Assembly: GCA_030696085.1 (NCBI GenBank)
Contig: JAUYNL010000041.1
Location: 1-41,979 of the forward strand
Direction: 5' to 3'
From: Luteolibacter sp.
GTDB taxonomy: Bacteria; Verrucomicrobiota; Verrucomicrobiia; Verrucomicrobiales; Akkermansiaceae
Length of the DNA stretch: 41,979 nt
Every line of letters begins with the position of its first letter. Positions within the stretch are counted from its first letter, which is position 1. The translations under genes were made by a program, and so were the position numbers. Under the pieces are notes generated by a model. The model searched no databases, had not been told where the DNA came from, and was given only the letters and a program-made list of their open reading frames with translations. Of this stretch, positions 21,100 to 30,327 are shown piece by piece.

Positions 21100-21304
21100 A
21101 GGGCGCTTTTTTCTCTCCTGCCGGCGCTTTTTTCGGGGGCGGCCCTCATCGCATGATGGCGCTTGGAGCCGACGGATTCACGAGCGCCGATGATTTGCGG
21201 AACTCATGGCCTCCGGATCAATCGACAGACTACTTTGAGTCCTTTTGCGGTTGTCATCACGAGAAAGAGCGGCAGAGCCACGCTGGGCACCTTGGTGGCC
21301 ATGT

Positions 21305-21865
21305 TCAACGGGGCAAGGATGGCCTGGATTCCCGCAGCAGACCGATGAGCGCCGCCACCACCTCATCGAGCGACGCCTCCACGCCGACCGAAATCACGTC
21401 AGGCTCATCAGGGCCGGGCTCCTCCAGCGCCTCGAACTGGGAGCGGAGCATCTCCGGTTTGAAAAAATGCCCCCGTCTCGCCGTCAGCCGGCTTTCCAGC
21501 AAGGCGCGATCTGCTTTCAGAAACACGAAGCTCAGCCCCGGATTCCCCTCCCGCAGGCGGTCCCGATAGCGTTTCCTGAGGGCGGAGCAAACCAGCAGCG
21601 AGAGCTTATGGGTCCGCGACATCGCGAAAGCCGCATCATTGAGCGCGTCCAGCCATGGCCAGCGGTCCTCATCGGCGAGCGGCTCTCCACTGGCCATCTT
21701 CTCCACATTCGCCCGCGGATGGAGGAAATCCCCGTCGAGCATGGCCGCATCCAGAGCGGCGGCCACCGTGCGCGCCACCGTGGACTTGCCGCTGCCGCTC
21801 ACGCCCATCACCACCACCACCCGGTTCGGAGGGTCCGCTTGTTTCGTCGCATCACTGGAAATCAT
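21305..21865 (-). CDS. gntK: Gluconokinase
   Basis: GntK phosphorylates gluconate to 6-phosphogluconate, feeding the pentose-phosphate or Entner-Doudoroff pathway. The 186-residue protein has the P-loop VVMGVSGSGKSTVA near residues 18-31, the substrate-binding stretch DGDFLHPRANVEKMASGEPLADEDRWPWL, the LVCSALRKRYRDRLR helix, and MLRSQFEALEEP, all hallmarks of the family. Length and start (ATG 21865) are normal. No gluconate transporter gene follows: the 205 bases between this gene and the RDASGR protein contain no convincing gene. The gene is divergent from proB across 195 bases. Confidence 0.93.
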   Translation of the reverse strand: MISSDATKQADPPNRVVVVMGVSGSGKSTVARTVAAALDAAMLDGDFLHPRANVEKMASGEPLADEDRWPWLDALNDAAFAMSRTHKLSLLVCSALRKRYRDRLREGNPGLSFVFLKADRALLESRLTARRGHFFKPEMLRSQFEALEEPGPDEPDVISVGVEASLDEVVAALIGLLRESRPSLPR

Positions 21866-22060
21866 TGAATTTCCTGAACTTCACCCCGGTCTCCGGACCT
21901 TGGCAAGCGCACGGTATCCAGGCAGGGAATACAATCCAACGCGATCTGGAAACCCAAGCGCGGCGGCAAGTCCCCGATATAGTGTGATTTCCTTGAGCTT
22001 GGGCTGGTGCGTGGCGGGATTTCCCCGTATCTCCCTTGCCGCCCCAAGGCGTAATTCCCC

Positions 22061-22831
22061 ATGACTTCGGATCTCACCGTCATCAAGGCCGGCACCGGCG
22101 TGCTCACCAAATCCGCCGACGGCACCCTCGACCGCGCCGCCCTGGTGCATCTCGTTTCGGCGATCGCCGGGCTGTTCGATGCCGGGCAACGGTGTTTGTT
22201 CGTTTCCTCTGGCGCGGTCGGGTCCGGCGTTTCCGCCTTCGGGCTGGTGGAATACCCCAAAGATACGGCCACCCGCCAGGCCTGCGCCGCCGTGGGGCAG
22301 GCGCGGCTCATGCAGACCTACAGCAGCCTGTTTGCAAACTTCGAGATCACCGTCGCCCAAGTCCTGCTGACGACCGCCGACCTCGGCACGCCGGAGCGCG
22401 CGGGCTACGTTTCCACCACCCTGGGCCGCCTGCTCTCCGAGCCGCGCATCCTGCCGATCATCAATGAGAACGACTCGGTGGCCGTGGAGGAGTTGAAATT
22501 CGGCGACAACGACATGCTTTCCGTGCGTGTGGCGAAACTCGCCGGAGCCCGGCGCATCATCCTGCTCACCAGCGTGGATGGTCTGCTGGATCCGACGACC
22601 CATGAACTCATCACCGAGGTGAAAGATATCGATCAGGTCTTCCGCCACGTCCGCGAGGACAAGGGCCGCTTCTCGATGGGCGGCATGGCTTCCAAACTGG
22701 CTGCCGTCAAATTCGCCGTCGATGCCGGCATCGAAACGCACATCGCCCATGGCCGCCACCCGGATCGCCTGGCGGGAATCGTGGCAGGGAAGGGCATTTC
22801 CACCAAGTTTCACGCGGTGGGCGCGATCTGA
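22061..22831 (+). CDS. proB: Glutamate 5-kinase (short form without PUA domain)
   Basis: ProB phosphorylates glutamate with ATP in the first step of proline synthesis. The 256-residue protein is a complete amino-acid-kinase domain: VIKAGTGVLT near the start, LFVSSGAVGSGVSAFG, AAVGQARLMQTYSSLF, INENDSVAVEELKFGDNDMLS, LLTSVDGLLD and GRFSMGGMASKLAAVKFAVDAGI. It lacks the C-terminal PUA domain seen in the E. coli enzyme (about 370 residues), a common variation that changes oligomerisation and regulation. Annotation as another amino-acid kinase is unlikely given the NDxD and GMxxK motifs. proA is not in the window. The stop lies 8 bases before the convergent metalloprotease stop. Confidence 0.93.
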   Translation: MTSDLTVIKAGTGVLTKSADGTLDRAALVHLVSAIAGLFDAGQRCLFVSSGAVGSGVSAFGLVEYPKDTATRQACAAVGQARLMQTYSSLFANFEITVAQVLLTTADLGTPERAGYVSTTLGRLLSEPRILPIINENDSVAVEELKFGDNDMLSVRVAKLAGARRIILLTSVDGLLDPTTHELITEVKDIDQVFRHVREDKGRFSMGGMASKLAAVKFAVDAGIETHIAHGRHPDRLAGIVAGKGISTKFHAVGAI

Positions 22832-22839
22832 TTCCCGGC

Positions 22840-25800
22840 TCAGCGGGACACCCGCAGGTGGAAGAAACGCTGCGGTCCGCCGAGCATATCGCGAACGACC
22901 AGATGCGCGGTCGTTACCTCCTCAATCAGGATGGATTGGTCCGACCAGCCATTGGGATCGGACAGATCACTCGTCCCCTCTACGATCAAACTGATATCTT
23001 TCGCCGCCGGATTGGTGGAATAGGTGAGGCGCATGGTGGTGGTGCCTTCAACGTCCACCATTTCCTGCTCGATGCGGGCGGCGTCGCCGTGATTGGGATC
23101 GGTGCCAAGCGCATACTCCAGCAGATTGGAGCGGCCGTCCTGATCCGGATCCGCTGATTCTCCCGCCACCAGCGGTTCCAAGGCCAGCGGACCGAACCTG
23201 GCAAGCTGCCAGCTACCATACGTGGAAGGGTTTCTGACAGTGATTTGGAGGCTGCCATCCGCCATCAGGCCCTCGGCGTCGGTCACTCGCACGCTGAAAA
23301 CATTGGTTCCGAGATCAGGTTCACCCGGCGATCCGGAAAGGGTGCCGTCAAGACCGATGGACAACCAATCCGGCCCGCCGAGTTTTTCGAATTGGAGCGT
23401 GTCGCCATCGTCGAGATTCGGGTCATCGGTGTGTTCCATCAGTGACTCGCCGGTGTAGGGCTCTCCCACCAGGGCGGCGGAAGTAAGAACCGGAGCGGCA
23501 AGGAAGAATGGTGCGTGGTTTGAATCCCTGATTGAGAGGAATGCGGACGAGGATTCGCCGGGTTCGTAAGGGCCTTCCGCGATAGTCAGCACCACGGTTT
23601 CGGTGCCTTCGATGAGCTCGTCGGCTGCCGGGATGACGCTGAGGGTAACGCTTTCCTCGCCACTGGGAATGAGGAGGGTGCCTGGAATTTCAACATAATC
23701 CACGCCGTTGATCGCGGAACCCTCGATCATGAAATTGACAGTTAGATCATCCACAGTGGGACCACTGCGGGAAATGGTGAAAACGCCGGTGTCCGGCCCG
23801 GTTTCCGCGGCGGTCGGATCACTGGCAGCCACATGGATCACAGGCAGCGGATTCACGGTGATGGTCACCTCATCGAATGTTTTCAGCGAGCCGTCATTGG
23901 CGACGAGGCGCAGCGTGTGCACGCCGGCCTGGCTGAACGTGGCGGTGGTCGCCGCCAACTCCGGGTTGGCGATGCTGACACCGCCGGGACCGGAGACCAC
24001 CGACCAGAAAGACGTGACGGGCGGCCCGGGAAAGCCGTCGTCAGACACCACGCCCGCCAGATCGACGGTAGTCCCGATTTTCGCGCTGAGTTCGCCGCCC
24101 GCATGGACGACCGGACCGATGTTGGCGGTGGAAAAACCAAGGATGCGGTCGAATGATGCGACGCCTTGGGAATACGGACTCTTCGAACTCCAGCACAGGC
24201 CGGCGCGCACCTCGCCGGCGAAGGTCATCGTTCCACGGGACAGCCATGTGTCACCGTCGTAAGAGTGCCAAAACTCCACCGTCCCGCCGGAGCGGGTCAG
24301 GCGGCACCACTGCGGCAGGCGCATCATGCCATAATTGCTCTGCACGCTGTTCTCGCCGGGTGCGGCGCGGCGGACCCAGCGGCCGGAACTGCTCCACGCG
24401 TCAAAGCCAATGAAACCGCTGGCTTCATCGGCGGCTCCCGCCGTCCCCTGGCGGACAACCAAACCGGCGCTGCCGATCTCCTGGCCGCTGAAATTCATAA
24501 CCCATGCGACCCGCGTCCTGAGATCGAAGTCACCGTTGAAAGACTGGCCTAGCAGATAGAAACCATCCGCCGCCCCGCTGGTATCGATACCGGTGGAGGC
24601 TCCCTGAAGCCGGTAGTTGCCGGGAGATGACAACTGGAATCCACCGGTGGTTCCCGCGCCATAGGTGAAGCCTTCGAAGGGTGAAGTCGCCGAGTTGCCG
24701 GCGATCACGGTGAGTTCATCCGAGGCGGAGTTCATGCCGTTGCTGGCGCTGGCCCTGAGTCGGTAGATACCCGGCATGGAGAAGCGCGCGGCGAACGACA
24801 TGGCGAAGGTGACATTGCCGGGCCCGCTGACCTTCGACCATGTGAGAGCGGGTTCCGGACCCATCGGGCTGCTGGCGGCCGCTTCCAGCAGCAGGCCGAC
24901 TCCCGACGGGATGAACGCCTCCTTAACGGCCGGGACGGCGATGGCGACTTTCGGCGTGTTGGCGGCCCTGAGGATCTGATCGCTTCCCAGCGCTTCGGCA
25001 TATATCCGGATATCATCAAGGGTGGCATCGAGAAGCTCATTTCCCCCGGCGGAATCGCCGCCAAGAGTCACATAAGTGGAAGCGTTGAGTTTGCGAATCG
25101 CACCGCTGGCGGAAGCGTCTTCCACAGCATCGATGTAGATCCGTCCGGTGCTCCCGTCGCGGACACAGGCCACATGATGCCAGGTGTCGTCACGGATCGT
25201 TTCAGCGCCGGTGAGATCAAACTGCAATCCTTCGTTGGCATCATTGGCATCCTTCCCATAGACGCTGAATTGAATGCGGCCATCGGCTTTCACCATGACC
25301 TGGTAGCGGCCGTCACCGCCGTTTTCGGATAGATCTGCCTGTTCGATGAGGATGGCGTCCGCAGCGTGGCTCCCGGGCACTTTCACCCATGCGGCCACGG
25401 TAAATGAGGTATCTCCGAAAAGCGCGGCACTGCCATAATGCTGGACGCGCGCATCGCTGCCATTGAGTCGCAACGCCTGATTGGCGGCACCTCGCGACAC
25501 CCAGGTGCCGCCACCGAGCAGGTTGGCATCCCGGCCTTCGCCGGAACTGTCACGAATGGTGGTGCCGGAAAATTCATCGAGCCGCCACCATGCATGCATC
25601 CGGTCCTGGAGGCCGATGACATCGATGGTCACGGTGGCGCTTCCCGTCATGGCGGGAGCATCATCATCGGTGGCGGAGACGCTCAGGACGTGACGGCCAC
25701 CGGCCGCGAGCCACGCCCCGTTCGCCACGCGAATTTCGCCGCTGCTGGAGTCGATGGAGAAGATTCCCGCCCCATTGCCCCCGGTGATGGCATGGCTGGT

Positions 25801-28659
25801 GATCTGCTGGCCGAGGTTCGGCTCGATGAAGGGCACCTGCCCGATCCGCGCATGGGTGCTCGCATATTCGCGCACGATGAAAGCCTGTTCGGTGGCCCAC
25901 GGCGCGTATGACTGGCGATGGGGGGAGAGCCAGGTGCCGGAAATAATCTCCCGCGAGGCGATTCCCGGGCCCTGCCAGGCGACTTGCACATGATCTCCGC
26001 CATAGGCTTCCTTGTGGCGCGCCTCGATGTAATAAATCTGGCCGGCGACGAGATCGATGGCCGCCGATTGTTGGCCCGGCTCATGGGTCCAATCATTGCA
26101 ATTCGCTCCAAAGACCTGGCTCGCACGGAGCACCCCATTGGCGGGATCCGCGTCCGTGCTGAGAAGCAATTCGGCGGATTCATCGGCGCAAATCCAGAAC
26201 GTATAAGATCCGGTGGCCGGGGCCATGAGATAACCGCGCATCGTGCTGCCAAAATTCATGCCATGGTTTGTGCCGCTATCGAACGAGCTGAGAAGCACCT
26301 CCGAGTGGGGCTTGTCGGGGAAATTCGCGCTCTCCGTCAGATCCGCCACGGAATAGCCCTCGATCCCTTCATAAAAGGTGCGGACAATGGAGCCCGGCGT
26401 GAATCCATCGGGAGCGGCCAGCAGATGGACCGCCAGCGGAACCTCCACTTCGTGGACGGGCTGGCGATGATCGGTGGCGCGGAGCACCAAGTGGTGGACC
26501 GGCTGGCCCGCCAGGTCCGGCGTGCCGGCGAGAGTCAGCACGCCGGTGCCCGGATCGATGCCGAACAAGCCGCCTTCATTGCCGGACACGATGGCATATG
26601 TGATGATATCGCCTCGGTCCGGATCGGTGGCGGTGGCGGTGATGACACGCATGCCGGACGCCAGGTTTTCCGGAATGCCCACCTCGGATGGCATCGGGAA
26701 TACCGGAGCTTCATTCACATCCAACAGATTCACCACGGTGCGGATCGATTCCGTGAGCACGCCGTATGAATCGGTGATGGTGACAAACAACTCGAAGTCT
26801 GCGGGATCGTCCCAGCGGCTGGATTGCGCCTCGAAATTCAGCAGCGCGGCATCGGCCACGGTGATGACACCGGTGGTGGCATCGATGACGAAGGCTCCGC
26901 CGGAATCGCCCGAAGTGATGGCGAAGGACGGCGTGCCGCCGCCGTGGTCGGCGCGACTGGCGACGCTGCCGACTACCGCGCCGTTTGCCGGATTTTCCGC
27001 GAGGGTAAAACGCTCGGCATGCACGCCGCCAACGACAGTGCCGGTGATGGTGTAGGAGCCCAGGCTGCCATAGTCGGTGTAGCCGCTGTTCGCGTCCCCC
27101 CTGCCGGAGCCGGAAATTCGCAGAAAATAATCGCCGGCCGGCAGTACCAGGTTGGAAAACGAGGCCGTGAGCGTGTGCGATGAATCGCTGACGGCGATGG
27201 TCGTGACGAACGCGCCGGTGGGGTTGAGAATTTCCGCCTTGATGTCGAGATTCGCGAGATTCGAATACGGAATCGGCGGAATCGGCAAGATCTGCAGCGT
27301 AATGGCACCGCCGCCCGTGCTGAAGCGAAAGGAATCCCGGTCGGTGGTGGTTCCGATGATTCCCTCGTTGGACACCGTGCCATCCGCGGCGATGTCCAGC
27401 CAGGATGCGGTGGAGAATCCGGACCCATGATCGTCGGCGCGGTAGGCGACTCCATTGTTATCGTTGGCGAGGATGCGCAGATCGTCCTGCTGGTTGTTGG
27501 CCCCCGGATATTCACCCTTGGACCATTGGGTGACCGATTTGCTGTAGCCGCTTCCCATGATCGGAGCCCAGCCGTTGTGGCCGGTATAATATTCCGTGTA
27601 GGGATTGGTGAGGCCGTCGTGCGAGAGCCCGAGCGTGTGGCCGACCTCATGGGAAATGACTTCCACCGCGTTCTTTCCGGTTCCGAGAAATGCCCAGCAG
27701 ACCATGTCTCCGGTCCAGTTGAACGAGCCGATGTAGGCGACTCCGCCGTAGCCGGGAGCGGCGCTCGTGGTCGGGGTGATGATGACCTGTATGCGGTGTC
27801 CGGGGGGCGCGGCATCATAGACGGAGCGCACGGTGGTGACGTTGATTTGGAAAGGTTGGTAATCCTCGCAGACACCCTGCCAGACTTTGAAAATCTGCGA
27901 GTTGTCGGCTACGTAAGGCAGGGCGTTGATGGTTCCCCAACCCTCGAAATCGCGCGCCTCGCCATCGTAGTCCAAATAAATCACCGCCGTGGCTCCAGGC
28001 AGGCTTTCCAACTGGATGATGCCGTTTTCCTGCGGCGGGATCGGAACGTCAGTAGGGTGGGTGGCCGGGATGCCGCTCGCTTCATCCTCCTCCCCAGGGC
28101 CTGCGGCGAAGGCGCGGCAAACCACGGAATGGACGGTGGTTTCCACCAAAACCGGCGCACCGCTCTCACCCAGCGGCCGCACCTGGTAGGCGACTTCGCT
28201 CAGATCGTAATAGATGAATCCGGCAAGCGCGCCCGCCTTGCCCGCGCTGGTCTGGCGCTGGAACATGAAGTGTCCGGCTTCCGGCCGGATGACGGCCCCC
28301 TGCACCAGCAGCAGACCTTCCGCATCGCGCCGGATCGAGGATACCCGGCCCTGCACGCTGCCGCCGCCGGGCAGCGGAATGAGGACCGTGGATTCATCCG
28401 CCGAGAGGATGCTTTGGAGAAAATCGTCCCCTAAGGGCAACGAAACGACGGATTCCTGCTGGAGGCGGACCGCTTGAAGCCTCTCCACGCCAGCCATGGG
28501 TGCGGGGGCGGATGCCGCAGGTTCCGGCGATGGCCGCGTGTTCCTGGCGCTTCCGCCTGTTTCACCTGCCGAAGCTGGCCGGGGTTCCGGCCCGGCCGCC
28601 GGCAATGGCCGGTACAACATCCAAGCCAACGTCGCCAAAAAGACGAAGCAGGCAAGCAT
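22840..28659 (-). CDS. Giant secreted multidomain metalloprotease
   Basis: From ATG 28659 the protein has about 1939 residues. An N-terminal signal anchor (LACFVFLATLAWMLY) is followed by a metzincin catalytic site HEVGHTLGLSHDG (His337 and onward) with the Met-turn PIMGSG. Downstream come a PPC-like beta domain, cadherin-like repeats (ATDPDRGD and similar), a PA14-like module (YFxWICADESAELLLS region), a LamG/concanavalin-type domain (AWWRLDEFSGTTIRDSSG), a second lectin-like domain, a PKD-like domain, a Calx-beta unit and an Ig-like unit. The end is SDPDQDGRSNLLEYALGTDP … RFFHLRVSR, common in secreted Verrucomicrobiota proteins. It probably binds and degrades extracellular polymers. The frame is open to 28830, so an earlier start is possible. 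Confidence 0.85.
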   Translation of the reverse strand: MLACFVFLATLAWMLYRPLPAAGPEPRPASAGETGGSARNTRPSPEPAASAPAPMAGVERLQAVRLQQESVVSLPLGDDFLQSILSADESTVLIPLPGGGSVQGRVSSIRRDAEGLLLVQGAVIRPEAGHFMFQRQTSAGKAGALAGFIYYDLSEVAYQVRPLGESGAPVLVETTVHSVVCRAFAAGPGEEDEASGIPATHPTDVPIPPQENGIIQLESLPGATAVIYLDYDGEARDFEGWGTINALPYVADNSQIFKVWQGVCEDYQPFQINVTTVRSVYDAAPPGHRIQVIITPTTSAAPGYGGVAYIGSFNWTGDMVCWAFLGTGKNAVEVISHEVGHTLGLSHDGLTNPYTEYYTGHNGWAPIMGSGYSKSVTQWSKGEYPGANNQQDDLRILANDNNGVAYRADDHGSGFSTASWLDIAADGTVSNEGIIGTTTDRDSFRFSTGGGAITLQILPIPPIPYSNLANLDIKAEILNPTGAFVTTIAVSDSSHTLTASFSNLVLPAGDYFLRISGSGRGDANSGYTDYGSLGSYTITGTVVGGVHAERFTLAENPANGAVVGSVASRADHGGGTPSFAITSGDSGGAFVIDATTGVITVADAALLNFEAQSSRWDDPADFELFVTITDSYGVLTESIRTVVNLLDVNEAPVFPMPSEVGIPENLASGMRVITATATDPDRGDIITYAIVSGNEGGLFGIDPGTGVLTLAGTPDLAGQPVHHLVLRATDHRQPVHEVEVPLAVHLLAAPDGFTPGSIVRTFYEGIEGYSVADLTESANFPDKPHSEVLLSSFDSGTNHGMNFGSTMRGYLMAPATGSYTFWICADESAELLLSTDADPANGVLRASQVFGANCNDWTHEPGQQSAAIDLVAGQIYYIEARHKEAYGGDHVQVAWQGPGIASREIISGTWLSPHRQSYAPWATEQAFIVREYASTHARIGQVPFIEPNLGQQITSHAITGGNGAGIFSIDSSSGEIRVANGAWLAAGGRHVLSVSATDDDAPAMTGSATVTIDVIGLQDRMHAWWRLDEFSGTTIRDSSGEGRDANLLGGGTWVSRGAANQALRLNGSDARVQHYGSAALFGDTSFTVAAWVKVPGSHAADAILIEQADLSENGGDGRYQVMVKADGRIQFSVYGKDANDANEGLQFDLTGAETIRDDTWHHVACVRDGSTGRIYIDAVEDASASGAIRKLNASTYVTLGGDSAGGNELLDATLDDIRIYAEALGSDQILRAANTPKVAIAVPAVKEAFIPSGVGLLLEAAASSPMGPEPALTWSKVSGPGNVTFAMSFAARFSMPGIYRLRASASNGMNSASDELTVIAGNSATSPFEGFTYGAGTTGGFQLSSPGNYRLQGASTGIDTSGAADGFYLLGQSFNGDFDLRTRVAWVMNFSGQEIGSAGLVVRQGTAGAADEASGFIGFDAWSSSGRWVRRAAPGENSVQSNYGMMRLPQWCRLTRSGGTVEFWHSYDGDTWLSRGTMTFAGEVRAGLCWSSKSPYSQGVASFDRILGFSTANIGPVVHAGGELSAKIGTTVDLAGVVSDDGFPGPPVTSFWSVVSGPGGVSIANPELAATTATFSQAGVHTLRLVANDGSLKTFDEVTITVNPLPVIHVAASDPTAAETGPDTGVFTISRSGPTVDDLTVNFMIEGSAINGVDYVEIPGTLLIPSGEESVTLSVIPAADELIEGTETVVLTIAEGPYEPGESSSAFLSIRDSNHAPFFLAAPVLTSAALVGEPYTGESLMEHTDDPNLDDGDTLQFEKLGGPDWLSIGLDGTLSGSPGEPDLGTNVFSVRVTDAEGLMADGSLQITVRNPSTYGSWQLARFGPLALEPLVAGESADPDQDGRSNLLEYALGTDPNHGDAARIEQEMVDVEGTTTMRLTYSTNPAAKDISLIVEGTSDLSDPNGWSDQSILIEEVTTAHLVVRDMLGGPQRFFHLRVSR

Positions 28660-28839
28660 CAGGCTCTGGATGCGGGGGGGGCATTGGACCGGGGGGGGTA
28701 TGGATATTTTTAAAATTCTCCCATGAGAGCTGCAGCGACGCAGCAGCGGCAAACACGTTTTTAAGCGTATGAATCCCCAATTGCCAGATATTTTACGCGT
28801 ATAAAAAGCCGCATATTGCGGACAATTCACACGTTAATA

Positions 28840-29667
28840 TCAGGGCACGCGCGGGAATTTTGTGAAATCCGGCGGGCGTTTTTCAAGAAATGCCTGTTTC
28901 CCTTCGCGACCTTCCTCGCTCATGTAATAGAGCAGCGTGGCGTTTCCGGCGAGGTCGAGCAGGCCCATCTGGCCGTCGCAATCCGCGTTGAGAGCGGACT
29001 TGAGGCAGCGCAGGGCGAGCGGCGAGTGGACCAGCATTTCGCGGCACCACTGGAGCGTTTCCTTCTCCAATTCCGCGAGTGGCACCACCGTATTGACCAG
29101 GCCCATGTCGAGCGCTTGTCGGGCGTCGTATTGGCGGCAGAGATACCAAATTTCCCGGGCTTTTTTCTGGCCGACGATGCGGGCGAGGTAACTGGAGCCG
29201 AGGCCGCCATCGAAGGAGCCGACTTTCGGGCCGGTCTGGCCGAAACGCGCGTTGTCCGCCGCGATGGTCAGATCGCAGACGATGTGCAGCACATGGCCGC
29301 CGCCGATCGCGTAGCCGGCGACCATGGCGACGACGGGCTTCGGCAACGAACGGATTTTTTTCTGCAAATCCAGCACGTTGAGGCGCGGGATGCCGTCCTC
29401 GCCGATGTAGCCGGCGTGGCCACGCACTTTCTGATCGCCGCCGGAGCAGAACGCCAAGTCACCCGCGCCGGTGAGGATGATCACGCCGACGATCGGGTTT
29501 TCATGCGCCATATCGAAGGCTTGCAGCAGCTCCATCACCGTTTTCGGGCGGAAGGCATTGCGCACTTCCGGGCGGTTGATGGTGATCTTGGCGATTTTCC
29601 CCTCATCCGTCGTCTCGTATCGGATGTCTTCGAATTCACGAACTGTGGTCCACATGGCGGCGAGCAT
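28840..29667 (-). CDS. menB: 1,4-dihydroxy-2-naphthoyl-CoA synthase
   Basis: MenB closes the second ring in menaquinone synthesis, converting o-succinylbenzoyl-CoA to dihydroxynaphthoyl-CoA. The 275-residue crotonase-fold protein shows [17 protein letters not shown], the oxyanion and active-site region [37 protein letters not shown], and the MenB-specific [37 protein letters not shown] 29667 is chosen because an ideal ribosome site GGAGGA lies about 6 bases upstream. An ATG four codons later has none. Other men genes are not in the window. The gene is divergent from the RDD protein gene across 93 bases and follows the giant protease gene's upstream region on the same strand. Confidence 0.95.
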   Translation of the reverse strand: MLAAMWTTVREFEDIRYETTDEGKIAKITINRPEVRNAFRPKTVMELLQAFDMAHENPIVGVIILTGAGDLAFCSGGDQKVRGHAGYIGEDGIPRLNVLDLQKKIRSLPKPVVAMVAGYAIGGGHVLHIVCDLTIAADNARFGQTGPKVGSFDGGLGSSYLARIVGQKKAREIWYLCRQYDARQALDMGLVNTVVPLAELEKETLQWCREMLVHSPLALRCLKSALNADCDGQMGLLDLAGNATLLYYMSEEGREGKQAFLEKRPPDFTKFPRVP

Positions 29668-29760
29668 GAACGATCCTCCGCCGAGCTGCAACCCAGGATA
29701 TGCCGGGAGAACGGCTTCTGAGCGAAGACTTTAACAATTGATTTTGCGGGACTAACAGTC

Positions 29761-30228
29761 ATGGTCGCGCCCGTGAAACATCTCAACTACCGGCCCGCCA
29801 ACGGATTCAAGCGAGTGGTGGCCTACCTGATCGACACCCTGCCAATCCAGATGGCGCTCTACTTGGTCTCCATGTCGATCTATGGGATCAGCCCGCTGAT
29901 TGACCCGACCGCGGCCACCGAGGTTCAGATCGCATCCCACATGGCGAACCAACTGATTGGTCTTGGAGTGATTGGGATCTGGCTTCTCTATTCCGTGGTG
30001 GCCGAGCTCTCCCCTTGGCACGGCACGTTCGGGAAAAAAGTCATGGGCCTCACGGTGCGCTCCGTGAGCGGCAGGCCCATGACGGTGGGCCAGGTGCTGG
30101 GCCGCAACGCCGCCAAGATTCTATCCATCCTGCCCTGCTGTCTCGGCTTCGTCTGGGCCTTCTTCACCCATGGGAACCGCGCATGGCATGACTCGCTCTC
30201 GAACACCGCGGTGGCGGAGCGCCGATAA
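29761..30228 (+). CDS. RDD-family membrane protein
   Basis: The 155-residue protein matches the RDD family. An N-terminal Arg-Asp motif starts the first helix (FKRVVAYLIDTLPIQMALYLVSMSIYG), a second membrane helix follows (LIGLGVIGIWLLYSVV), then the family segment GTFGKKVMGLTVRSVSGRPMTVGQVLGRNAAKIL. A third hydrophobic region (LSILPCCLGFVWAFFTHGNRAWHD) completes the family-typical ending with HD. RDD proteins are polytopic inner-membrane proteins, and ion transport has been reported for some. The specific role here is unknown. It ends about 80 bases before a REP-like hairpin shared with the convergent helicase. Confidence 0.87.
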   Translation: MVAPVKHLNYRPANGFKRVVAYLIDTLPIQMALYLVSMSIYGISPLIDPTAATEVQIASHMANQLIGLGVIGIWLLYSVVAELSPWHGTFGKKVMGLTVRSVSGRPMTVGQVLGRNAAKILSILPCCLGFVWAFFTHGNRAWHDSLSNTAVAERR

Positions 30229-30309
30229 CGGCGGGAATCGCCCGTCTCACCTCCCCGCCCGCAGAGACCGGCTGGCGCTTCCTCTTTCTCGTTTCGGTGT
30301 CGCCATGAC

Positions 30310-30327
30310 AGGAGTGTCGTGACTCCT
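30310..30327. terminator. Inverted repeat between convergent genes
   Basis: AGGAGT (30310-30315) and ACTCCT (30322-30327) form a perfect 6-bp stem with the loop GTCGTG, overlapping the end of the helicase stop region. It may serve as a bidirectional terminator. The sequence also looks like a REP-type element. Confidence 0.45.

Noticed and set aside
21190..21304. Possible short minus-strand peptide (LAPLNMATKVPSVALPLFLVM) after gntK, perhaps a transporter remnant
   Set aside because: It is too short, and no clear similarity to gluconate permeases could be supported.
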